From assembly GCA_002633025.1 (NCBI GenBank), contig NMRB01000009.1:351386-415385 (forward strand): a stretch of DNA of 64,000 nt, read 5' to 3'. Shown here piece after piece: positions 1 to 12,500 of this stretch. The notes beneath the pieces are model-generated. The model ran no database searches. It was not told the origin of the DNA and worked only from the letters and a program-made list of their open reading frames with translations. The translations under genes were made by a program, and so were the position numbers. The number at the start of each line of letters is the position of its first letter. Position 1 is the first letter of the stretch. This DNA comes from Notospermus geniculatus. Lineage: Eukaryota; Nemertea; Pilidiophora; Heteronemertea; Lineidae.

Positions 1-512
1 AGTAATACTTAGCTTTTGCACTTGTGGTCTTCATTCATCATTGATGCAACCACACCAATCTTCTGTGTGCTGCCATCTTTCCTATGCTTTTGTAAGTGGA
101 AGAGGTAGAGATTCAGTCTACGATCTAGCCTATGCATTACATCGAAGGAGCTTTCACTAGGACAGAGAAATCAACATTGTCAGCGCGTTTTACCATGTTG
201 ACCAAATCATCATTCCTATCACCGTTATCATTACCATCCCTGACCGTGGTTGGCATTCTCTATATATTACCAATACAGAAACCATCACCAGTACCACGTG
301 CGCATCCCACCATGACCATTGTCATCCCCACTTCTTTTGCCATTACCATACCATTGTCATCATCTTTACGAATTAACTTAATTACCAACACATAGACAGC
401 TCTGCCATCTTTTAGATCTTCTCCCATATCATCAGCGGTACCGGTATCATTATTGCCATCATTTCCCATACTGTCACATTATCATCAATATCCTATTACG
501 TATATATTTCAG
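1..512. other. Intron sequence upstream of the first visible F-BAR exon
   Basis: No convincing exon is seen. The stretch around 200-470 is rich in ACCAT/CATC-type simple sequence, which gives spurious open frames on both strands. The first acceptor (pyrimidine-rich tract then AG at 511-512) opens the exon at 513. That exon begins with one base of a split codon, so at least one more exon of the same gene must lie upstream. Confidence 0.5.
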
Positions 513-585
513 ACCTGTAGACTACCATAATTCCCTCCACGCTGCCTGGGATGCCCTGCTGCATGAAACAGAAATGGATGCACAG
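513..585 (+). CDS. F-BAR domain exon 1 of window (AW...ETE helix)
   Basis: The exon is bounded by ATATTTCAG and CAG|GTCAGA and starts with one base of a split codon (phase 2 from upstream), ending in phase 0. It reads [20 protein letters not shown] after a short lead. The AW-x4-ETE pattern is the usual start of the second long helix of F-BAR domains, where the membrane-binding dimer forms. The next exon in frame continues the helix without a break. The exon is too short to appear as a long ORF and was recognised from splice sites and helix pattern. Confidence 0.75.
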
Positions 586-3500
586 GTCAGAAATATTTAA
601 AGGAGCACGGTATTGCCACTTTTTCTTGACAGCCGGTGCCATCGCGCTACTCTCCAACCCGGGGACTAACAACGTTGTCGGTGAATTGACCCAATTTACT
701 ACGTACATTTTGTAATGCATTTTTGTAGTTCGTCTTACTGCTGCTAGGTGGCTCACTCTACATCGGCAGTCAAATAACGTATTTGAGATCCAATCCACCA
801 ACTTCTTTCCCTCTGTTCCCTGACAACAAGTGCTTAACCATAAATCCCTCAATTAACTGTTCGAAAATAATATTTGGAAGTAATAACAAGAAGAAACCCC
901 TGTACCAAATTACCTCAGCTGTTTTCCCCAATTGCATCCCAAAAAGTGGATGTCTAAGCAAATTAATAGTAACACCGGCCATGTGGGAAAGATAACTAGA
1001 GATATAGGCCTACCGGGTAACTAAGATTCCTAGCAATAAATCTAATCTACGAGCACTCAACCAAACCCAAGAAGAACCATCTATATTCAGTTTCTCTTCA
1101 CCGTGCTCCTTTAAGTTACCAAATAGCAGAGAGTTAATTGCCCAAAAAAGAGGATGATGGACGGTCCAGGCACGGATCCAGAGGGGGGCGGAAGGGACGT
1201 ACGCCCCCCTATTTTTGGCAGAGCAATGATTTTTTTTAGCAAGAAAAATTCAATCACATAAAAAAATCGAGTATTTTGCTCTCAGATGCCAGGAAAATGC
1301 ATCTAAAAGCACTTAAATTGTCAAATTTTTCTGGGGGAGGACCCCCAGACCACCCTTTGGGCTTCCTGGTTTCATTGTCCGCCACCTCCATCGAGCTACG
1401 CCCCCCTTTCTGTCAACGCTGGATCCGTGCCTGAGGATGATGGACGGTCAGTTATCAAATGGTAGAGAGTGAAATGACCAAATAATTGGTGGATATGGTC
1501 AGTTATCAAGTGGCAATGAGTGAAACCAAAAAAGAGGTGGTGTATGGATAGTCAGTCGTCAAAATGGCAGAGATACATTGTATGATAACATTAAGGCTGT
1601 CAAATTTGAATCTGCCAATGCCTCACCCTCATTGTCAGATTTCCTACTCTGATTGGCTCATGATTGTGGAGACACTCCAATATACTTCTTTCCGCGTTTC
1701 AGGCGCAGACAGACACCGCCAACTTACTTATCAAGAATGTCCATGACCCGTTGGTTGAGGTGGCTCAACACAAGAAAAGTCATTGCAAGAAGTTGTACAC
1801 ATTTCGGGAACAGTTTGAATCCACTATAGAAAAGGGGGAAACGGCGTTAGAAAAGGTGTAGCAATTTTCCAAGCCATTTTAGTTCCACCTCAATCTTATA
1901 GATGGCAGTGTACTCTAGCTCTCTGTGATGCCATGAACTTGCAACTCTTTTGAGTGGTTTTGCATGTGTTGCCAGGCTAGTATGATCTGTTGGCTTAGGG
2001 TTGCCGTTGCAGTGAACAATCCGACAAAGACATTAGAATGTTTATCACCCTCCATGTTACCACTGATAATTAATATGAAGTTCTTCTGTTCAAGGAATCA
2101 TTTTAGATTTCCTCACCATTTTAGAGTCATGAAGAATATGTTGAAAGTTACCTCCGATATCGAAGCAATAGTCGCGATACTGGCAAAAACCTTGCAAGTT
2201 ATTTTGATGCACACAACGAATACGTTCTCCAGTTATGGGCTTCCAATAGAATGACTGATGAATACCAATCAGTAGCTTTACCATGCATTTTAGAGGTGAG
2301 TGTGTAGCCTACACCTTCTATTCTACATGCGTTTTTTTCATGTTTTGGATGCAGTTTTTTGAAAAGCTAACAAATGAAATGTTCCTTAGTACTCTCCAGT
2401 TCAGTCAGCAACATTCCATGTACGTAGTTAGCATGGCAAGAGGAGGAGTGAGACCAAAGCCCTGCGGTGGAAGGATGATCAGTTTGTGGTCATGTTGCAC
2501 ACAGCAGTGACGGAAAACTGTTGAAAGCACATTTTCCTGTCCATTTCAGGAATTAGAAGAAATCTATATTGATACTAGTAATGTATTAAATGGTGCAATA
2601 GAGAGTCATTCACTTCAATTAGTGACAAAGGTGAGAACCAGTTGCAGCATTCTAGAGGGCATTTCTTCAAAAATGCTCTCAGGAAAGTATAGTACAAATT
2701 ATAGTACAAAGTATAGTACCCGTACAAATTATTGTCGCTCAGGTGCTGTCAAGTAGAATGTTAAGAGAAACCCTTGCAGTAGTTCAGTAAATAATTTGAG
2801 AAAGACTTAAAAGGCATTTTGTCAATTTGTCATTTTGTCAATTTCAAAATGTGACTACCCCTGCGAAATGGTTGCATGGCTTCAGTTGGAAATGTTCTGA
2901 GAGAGTTTATCTTTTCAGGCAAGTGAACAGAGTAAAAGATTTGAAGAGGTGTTAAAAGTTTGCAAAATAGTCCAACCCAAAAATGACATATCGTATTTCG
3001 TGCAAGCAATAGGACCTGATCCAGTGATGTTACCAGAAATGCATGTATTTACACCCCCAGAATCACAGGGAGGAACAGAGGTGAGTGACACAGATTTGAA
3101 GACCTGGGCAGCCTCTTCTTATACTACAGGGTGGAGGTGGGCCAGAGAAAGTGTCCCTTGAACAATAGCATTTCCATTGTTTCCCTATTGTTCGAGGGAC
3201 ACTTTCTCTGGCCCACCCTGTAGTAAACTCTGCCTGGAAGGCATGAATATCCACTTGAGTCAGACGGTCATTCAAGCCTTTAATCCAGAATGGACGTTGA
3301 TCTGATATATATATTTCACTTGGGAAGTGTTCCCTTTGAGTTACAACAAGCTTTGGCCATCCTGGCCTCGCAAATACCACAAGTTAGTTTGCCTGGAATT
3401 TCCAGGAAAATCTTTGATAACATTTTGACATCTGGATAAATCAAGGTAATTTTTTCGCACTTGCTTGCTGGAACTTGCCCAAGATTGAAAGATCCGTACA

Positions 3501-6500
3501 ACCCAAACAAATGCTGTTTGGACACTGTTGGCACATTATTTGGCTAGTGTTTATGTTAATGGTGATTCACTCTGGAATAAACCAGTCACTGGTTTTAGAA
3601 TAAGCTGAATTACCTGTCCTCTCCTGTGATGTGATGCAGTTTGATAACCATGTTTTTACATTTCAGGCAATTCTGAAAAATGAGATTATTGACGATCGAC
3701 TGACAGAAGTAACGCTCAAGGCCAAGCGGCAAGAACTCCAGAAGGAAGCTGCAGAGTTAACATCATATATCAAACAAAATCAAGACGTCACACAAACACT
3801 CATGAGTATATGCCAAAGGTGAGTCTGATTCATACTTGTAGCAAAAAGTTACTTGCGAAATGGTTCAAAAATATCACAAACCAAGCAAAACCAAAATTTG
3901 GATGTATTCCAGCCACGGATCCAGAGAGGGGCACCCCAGGCATGCGCCTCCCCTTTTGGTTAACAAATCTGTAAAATCAACTGTAAAATTCTGGAATTCG
4001 GACCAAAATAGAATTGACCGTAGCTGAATCATGGACTGCATCTCGTCACCCGGTTTTAGTTCGGGGTTCTGGTTGAGATTTTGGTGGAAGTGTGCAGACC
4101 TACAAATTCGAGAACCGTCTATTGGGCAATTTAAAATGAAATGTAGGAGGAAACCAGATAACTAGGGCAGACACCGATGCTGTCCGGGAGAATCATCCTC
4201 TCTATCACATGAATAACACGGAGTGAACCGGGAATCAAACCCGGGACCTCAGAGGTGACAGGCGCTGATGATTCCATTCTGACAGCACTTAGTAGTGATG
4301 CTGGATTCATGCATTTTGTCTAGACATTTTATCTTGCAGTCCAACTGAATGTCCCCTATAATCAGCCACACATTGTTGTCAACAGAGTAGTATTTTGGAA
4401 GTGTAATATTTCCAGTTCTCTGAATTATTGATCCAATAAAATGTCAACCCAGTTGAATCACCTGTCACATTTCATGTTGCCCTGCTTGAAATCAGATGAT
4501 CCACACCTCTCAAAATGTTTTGGTGAAGTGACATGAGTTAAGAGCTGATTTATTGCCCCACCCTTATTCAATACCGGTATCTATTTATTTGCATGTTATA
4601 GATTATTGCTAGGCACCTGTTATTAGGGCATGCATCAGTTTCAAAAACATGCGTGGTCTAGCCCACAGGCTAATCATCATGTATGACCTTTGTTTTTGCT
4701 GAAATGGGATCTGAAAGTGATGCTCTTTCTGTGTCAGCCTAATGACTAGTTGAGATGTTCTGGTGAATTGTATCGATATTTTACTGAAATATATATGGAG
4801 AGGTTGTTTTATGTAATCACTTGTCGGGAAACGTTGTTGTTCAGTCACGACTTGACAGTCATTCAGTTTGTTCATTAGTGCATTTTGCTCATGACTGAAT
4901 GCTATCATTCTTGCGGATATTCCTCGTGAATTTACTGCTATCTCAATAACTTTGGATAAACTTCGAGGAGTTTGTTAATTCTTGTGGAAGTGTTGAAGTA
5001 AGTTAGATTTTTCTTCTTGGCACAAATTAAAAATACAAAAATGATGATGAGAAGAATTTTGCTAGAATGTTAATTCTGAAGGCTCTAAATACACAGGGAA
5101 GCCCCAGTTGTTAGTGTGGTGGCATTCACCTTACGGAATTTTCACCGTGCTTGGTCTGGACCGAGCACGGTTCGGTTAAACTTTGCCAAATCTAAACAGG
5201 TCGAACCAGCTTGTCGTAGGTACCAAAGGGCAGTGTGAACGGGCCTGTCGTGCTTGATTTTCAAAGCGGGCTCAGTCCGGGTCGAGTTTGGCACACTTCA
5301 ACCCAGTTATATAATAAGGGCTAAGTCAAGAAGCGATATTTGCATGAAATATTGCCCGTGTAGATTATGTGGTTCATGTTGAGCTCTTCCCCGTGGTGTT
5401 TTCATATCCATATACTTTGTGCCGAGCATCTAAGTATGTTATGATGAGCAATAATAATAACTGAATATAACATACCTGTTAGGTTCTTGCCCCATGAAAC
5501 CCTGAGTTGAGCACTCGTGCGATATACAGACCAAGGTTGTTTGTTTTTTGGGGGATATTGAAGGAGATGTTTGGAGGTGAATGCTTCTTTTTTATATGTA
5601 TGCAAATCTCTGCAGCAGATGTATCTCTTCTATACTGCTGATTTCTATACTACTGATTTCTATTTCATATTCTTTACTTGTATCTCCTTTATTTGTGACC
5701 CCTCGCATAACATAAAAACTGTTTGGGTTCGGAGATTGTTTGGACTACTTGCAGGGTACTGATGGACGCCTCGTTTAAACATGGGCCATTGAACCATCTT
5801 TTTTGAAGATGGGGATTTGGCCTAGTGGTTTAAGGCGTGCTGCCCCTTAGTGCTGGTGATTGATGCCTTATGCAAGGGTCCGTGGGTTCGATTCTGGTAG
5901 GAAGCAATGTCTTTCACCTCAGAAACCCGTTTTCTATTTCATATTCTTCTATACTGCAGTGTACTTTAAGAATGACTGCATCGTCTTGTCAGCGCTTGCC
6001 ATTTCGTAATTTTTTTAAAGGTGTTTTAGAGTGAAAGATCTTGTAATCTGATTCTATCAGACTTGGACGTGGGTTGCAATATAATCTATGTATTGACAAG
6101 AGTTTATTTCAGTGTCATGTATTGATTCTTGGCTCTAATGACTGAAAAAGTGAACCTCTTCAGCATTGTGCTGCAGAACTAAAATCTTATTGAAGAATTG
6201 GCTGTACGTCTTTCTTGAATATGATATTCAGTGTAAAATCCCCGTCGGAATTGACTGAAGAAGTTACGAAGTCAGTCTATCCCACACCTAATCAAGTCAC
6301 GACCTTTTCCAATACGGTATTGATCAATGCATCAGCAGAATAGCCTACAGAGCGGGTATCAAATTATTCAGTCGGGGTAAGCTTCGATCTAATTATAGAG
6401 CAAGTCCTAAAGGATCTTCTCGTCTTGCGCGAATTATTGGCTGTCTTCTCCTTTGCCTGTGTTACATTTCCCGTTATTGCTGTGTTCATTTATTGGTGTT

Positions 6501-9500
6501 CTTGCACATCGCCGTGAATTAGCCATCATGTTCTGCAACGTGTTCTTCATCTTTGGCTGGAATCTTCTTTCATTTCTTTGGCTGTACAAAATATTTTACT
6601 GATGAAGATGCCATTTCAAATATAATCTGAACCGATGAAAGAAGAAGCGACCCACACGATCCACACAGTGACCCACATGATCCACACAGTTACCCACATG
6701 ATCCACACAGTGACCCACATGATCCACACAGTGACCCACATGATCCACACAGTGACCCACATGATTCACACAATGATCCACACAATGACCCACATGATCC
6801 ACACACACAGTGACCCACATGATCCGCACAGTGATTCACATGATCCGCACAGTGACCCACATGATCCGCACAGTGACCCACATGATCCGCACTGTGACCC
6901 ACATGGTCTGCACAGTGGCCCACATGATCCACACAGTGATCCACATGATCCACACAATGACCCACATGATCCACACAATGACCCACACGATCCATTGTAG
7001 ATCATTGCCTTCAAACGGTCATGTTACCAATCTATCTGGTCCTTTGTCACCACTCTACATTAGCCTAAATCCACAAATATTATTGGTTTGTCTACGTCTC
7101 ATTGGTATTTTTGTCCACTGATGGAATTTCTATTAGAATCTTATTTCACTCAGACACAACCTGACGATATTGATTTCCAATATTGCTTGTCCTGGCTCGG
7201 TTCATTTGACTGCTTTACAGAGAATAATTTGTGGAGTAAATGAATGCTCACCTTATTCCTATTTGTTGAACATCCAGAATATTGGAAAACATATTAAAAG
7301 ATGTTTTCAGCTCCTCTTCAAGATTACCAGAGTTTTTCAACAGTAAACTCATCATTTCATTGCTTACCAACACCATTTTTTTCGCTGTTAGAAATACTTG
7401 TGTTTAGAGTGCAATGGGGTTTATTTCATCATAAAAGTGCTCAGCTTTGGAACTGCTTCCTCAAAGGGCATGATTTTGCCCCAGAAACCCTTGTGGTGAT
7501 AATAAGAGGATTTATTTGGTGAAACTACCTGAAAAGTCAGATAACCCCCTTGTTTATCAATGTCACACTTTGCAGTGACGATGTGACAAGTAATAATTTC
7601 ACCTGTAGGGCTGCATCAGTTGTGGAAGACAGTTTTCACTTTTGGGACCTGCCTACCTACCGGTAATCATAAACTGACTTGGCCTGCAAAAGGAGAGTGT
7701 TTGTCTCTTTTGATATTTTTGTACCAAAAGCACACCATGTAAGGTGAGGGCAATATCACAAGTGATCTGATCACCACTGAGCATGACGCCAGGTGTGCGC
7801 TGCGGACAGCGTGAGCAATCTGCGCATGGAATGTTTCATCAGCAATGATTTCCAATATCAAACTGGTTTCATTTTGTGGCAAAAGGAGTCGCTTGTCACT
7901 GAGCATATCACCACACAAAAACAACATCGCCTAGTCGGCGAGAAGATTGGTGGTGATCAGATCAGTTGCGATAGATCGCGCTCACCTTGCCTGGTGTACT
8001 GCCCGCTTTAGTCACAGCCACATCTCGAATCATAGCAGTTGGCCTCGCTGTTGCTTGGTCCTATCAGGTGATCTGCTTCTAATTGGTTTGATCGAAGTAT
8101 CCACTTTGCCCTGCCTTGCTACGGGCAGAACAGTTAACTCAAGGTGAGATCTGCATCTATAACCCCATTATTGTACATAGAAGCAAAATGTGTACTGTTT
8201 GTATACATCTCAGCTGGCGGGTGAAGGAAGAATTTCTTGAGATGGCCCCCAACTTGAAGGTAAAGCAAAATGCTTCACCTATCAGTTTTCGCAATTGCAT
8301 CCCTCCCCGCATCAGTGCAGCATTACATATACCTACGACTACGTATGTTTGGCGATTAGGGCTACAGACACTGGGCTTAAGGAATATCATTGTGTTCTTC
8401 TTAACTCCTGCTGTTGGTATATTAAGGCACACCACCATTGAAAAGATCACTACAGAGAATGTCCACAAAAAAGAAGAAACTTTCTAAGGAGCATTCAGTG
8501 GAGGATACTGGAAGGGCCAAAGAACGCCCGAAGGGCCCAGTGGTGATTCGGCAGAATTCAGGAGGAAGTGCTAGCAGGGAACCCCTACGACACCATCACT
8601 CACCAAACGTTTCAAATCCACAGCCTGTAAGTTTGACATATTTTTTCAAAAATTCTGTTTTTTCAGAAATTTGGCCAATCATTTGTATTCAAAAGTTTAT
8701 GAAACGCAGGAGGACCTGTGTCGGAAGAGGAATGAGATACGTATGGCTACGCTCCAGTTAGCTGCGATAAGACAGCAGGTAAGGATGAATTTTATCTATC
8801 CTCAAGTCAATGGGCTTATGTTGGATGCGTGTCGACACAATTGCATGTGTTGATTTGGTTTCCTATTTTAAAGAGGAGATCAAAACAGCATACTGAGTCT
8901 TTGATTTGGTCGTCTCAGTTCAGTGACCCTCGGTGTTTCACAGCCTGCATGTAAGAGTTAGGGTATCACAGTATCTGGCATTCAGGAGGTTTTAAACAGG
9001 AATGTGGAATACCAGTATTGTTCTGTCCAGTAGCGTCAGCTTCAGTGGCCAGCGTTATTATTGACTTGCATTAGGCGCCTAGCTTTTCAGGTGAGACAAA
9101 AGCATAAAAAGGAAGAATAATCACAAGCAGTTTATAGATGTTGGCATCCCAACTTAGTTACTTCTAACTCCCTTTCATACTTAGAGGTGTGATTTCCGGG
9201 TAAACGATTCATTATCACAGTCTGTTGGAGGAGCAATTGCTTGGCAAAGCTTATACTTTATGATGCACCTGAACAAATTCAATGGTTGATGCCGACCATG
9301 TTTTTAGCTCAGCTGACAAAGTCAGCAGAGCTATAGATCATTCAGGGTCATTTCTGGATGGATGGCGAAGTTCAGTTTTCAGCAAATTTTCAGAAAAGTC
9401 ACTCAGGATCAATAAATACAAATGTGTCTGCCAATGGTAAGTTTACACGCAATCACTATGTATCAGAGCATGAGTTCTACAAAACGTTACAAGATGGCAG

Positions 9501-12500
9501 CACCGTTCACTCAAGTAAAATAGTCGATATGAAATGGTCCCGTAAAGATACGGGCCCCGTGTTCTGGAAAAGTTATTTTGCCCCTATGAGATACGGGCTT
9601 TGGCGTCAAACTCAGGGTTCATGTGTCTTTAATGTGATTGGTGCTATCAAAATGAAAGAGAGATTGGGAAATTTTGACGCAATTGGCTGGAATGTCGTTG
9701 ACACCAGGTTTTACTACAATGTTTGCGACTATTGAACATCCACCTTAGCCAGGTTGAAGTGGCCACTAGAGGCACCTCTATGTGTTCATCATCATGTTGC
9801 CAAATGTCATTGTCATAATATAGATCACATATGTGCATATGGTTTGATTGTGCTTCAGCTTTTAGTTGGAAATTTTTATCAAAGACTGTTCCTATGAAAA
9901 ACGCCTCAAAACAACCGTTACATTATTTTTGTGGGCGCCGATGTGGTGCCCAAGACAGTAATATTCTCAGCGGTATAACAGGAAATGATACCTTGAGATA
10001 ATCAAGCAAGTTGAGTCGGATCAATGCCTTGGCTCAGCAATCTGACTTTTTTTGGCCAAAGTCATTTCCTTGAACTACCGGCATTACCACTGGTCTTCTC
10101 ACCCCTGAGGGAAGGGTTTTGGTTTGGTTCATGATGACCCATGGGTCCTACCACTGAAACCACTCACATCTCCGCCCTGTAACCGTAAACTTCCTTAATG
10201 GCCATCAAAATGAACTAAATGTACTTCCACAGGTCATGTTTGTCCACTGGGCCTACCTGCTGGGTGGGGGATGACCCCTGCCTGGGTCTTACTCCTAAAA
10301 CCAATCGCATCCCTACCCTACCATAGTTGTTTGATGGTCATCAAGAGATGGATTATTTCCACTGCTTGTCTTTTGGGGGTCACCCTTGGTAATGGGAGAC
10401 TTTACAACCGTAAGAGGTCGCCTGCTAGCGGTCCTTGAACGTCACAAAATCTGACTTCACAGACGTAAGCCATGGCCTTCACATCATTATGGATGACGTC
10501 ATGGCATGCACTTTTTCTCTGTGACGTCAAATTCCATGACGTTCTAGGACCGCTAACTAGTGGTGGCCTCTAATGGCAGTAAAGTCTCCCATTTGATGTT
10601 GTTACTGTTTACTCATGCCACTGCAAAGGTAAAAAATGCTCAATTCAGATTTTTGATCATGCAACTTTGCAAAAAATCTTTCATAAAATAAGGCATTGGC
10701 AGAGGTTAGACATACAGATATCCAGTATATGGAGTGATCGAGTGGTGAAATGCTTATCTCAAAGAGATCATCAGACAATGTATTTTTTGGTACATTTTTT
10801 GCCATATGTTTCCCCTAATAGGTTTATCAAGAAATGATATTCTTTGATCATGTCGAAGCCATTACCTTGGCAACCCATTGGTAAAAAAGGCGTGTTCGCT
10901 TGGCTATTAAAGGTACATTACTGGTAGTTTGGAGCCGGCCCAGATCTCTTGCGGTTCAGTAACAATTATGTGTATGACTATACGTATGACTTGATGAACA
11001 AATGGTGGTGTTTTTCATTGCAGTCTGTACCCTGCTAACTCACGAGTTGTGAGGGCCATCTCTGTACTTCCTTGATCAGGGTTTAATGCTACTTGCACAC
11101 TATGACGACAGCGATCGGCCATAGTTATTGTATCCTCATCCTAAACCTTCACGTGGCCTATTGTGGTAACAACACCAGCATCTTTTTCTTTGTGGATATC
11201 ACCCGTGTGGTGCAGCTCCTTCATTGTTCATGGCCTGACAAAAATCACCCATAGTTTGACCCCAGCATTTGATAACCAGCAGATGAAATTTGCAGAGAAA
11301 AAGGAGCCAACTGTTCTTGCAGTATACATACAGCCATTGCCGCAGCATCCATTTGAAACAACTAACATCAATTAAACCCTTTCCAGGAGGTTTTTACCAG
11401 GTACATGAGTTGATGACAGCTTCTGGTGATCATACAACTAATTTTGCTGAAATACTGCCCTATCTCTCTCCATCTTTGGCAAATGTTGAAAGTACCATAA
11501 CAAACTTAGGATGAATAGTTGGAAATTCCCAGTATTTTCACCATTTTTGAGGCTTCCCCTTCCCCTAACCAGTTCATCTGAACATAACGCAACTTAATAT
11601 TAAATCAGGTACTTCTTGCAGTATGTATATTTCATTTCCTTCCATGTTCGATCTTCTGCTTCACTTCATTTCCGAGATCAGCTTAATTCATTTCTGATTG
11701 CATACTCAACGGAGAAATTTCATTAGTCGTGGGCCCCGTGTTAGCGAAGATGTTCATAAGAGTGATGAGATCTCTTGAGGCGCTGTTCTGCACGAACTTA
11801 TACAAGAAGATATGAGGGGGAGGATGCATGTTCTCATTTACCTGGTCTTATTAAAGGCTTCATACTGGAAGTTCCCTGGCTCATCAAGAGAAGTATCTCG
11901 ATTGCTGGCTTGTTTGGCTGTTGCCATTATTAATAACTGTCATGGGTTTGTTCATCATGATACGGACGGGCGGATGGATGCTGGATGGATGGACAGACAG
12001 ATGATGGATGGGTGGAGGAGGGAAGAGGGACGGCGGAGGGAGAGAGGGAGGGGATGGATGAACAGACATTCAGATGCACAGACAGACAGACAGATGAACA
12101 AACAGCATGAGTCTTCATGCTAGACTTAATTAGGCCATGTTTGCTTTGAAGGAGCATCTTTCGCATGTGATTAATTTACCATTACCATTACCATTACCAT
12201 TACCATTACCATTACCATTACCATTACCATTACCGATGATTACCTCCTAACAGGAAAAAGGCAGCCATTATCAACTGGCATGCTATTTTTGTCAGAAAAT
12301 AAACCTCCTACACATAATTGTGTGAAACATAACATGTAGACTGATTTTACATTTTAAAATACCTTTCAAGTACCACTATGTTGAAGTCATTACCATGGAT
12401 ACCTACTGTTTGCTGTCTGTTATTGGAAAAAATCAAATTCCTTCAGAAAAGCAGTTGAGCTAGATGTTCTGACATCATGCTAGCACTTTTAATGGTTCTG

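Larger units (their letters stand above)
3819..8457. other. 4.6 kb intron filled with repeats
   Basis: It holds a fragment of the CGGATCCAGAG family near 3910, a reverse SINE-like unit at about 4010-4330, a tRNA-SINE at 5661-5948, a 21-bp tandem array at 6645-6999 and a MITE at 7733-7997. The remainder (4331-5660, 5949-6644, 7000-7732) shows no exon that I can support. Confidence 0.6.

Noticed and set aside
5811-5900. Possible functional tRNA gene
   Set aside because: The A- and B-boxes are present, but the acceptor stem does not pair well and a second copy with the same non-tRNA flanks shows that it is a SINE.
6596-7121. Several long frames on both strands with repeated His/Asp or Cys/Gly heptapeptides
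   Set aside because: They are produced by the 21-bp tandem repeat, whose period is divisible by three. No splice or start context supports coding.
9358-9735. 125-codon plus-strand frame
   Set aside because: No domain or homology recognised, and no acceptor/donor pair in a phase that fits the gene chain.
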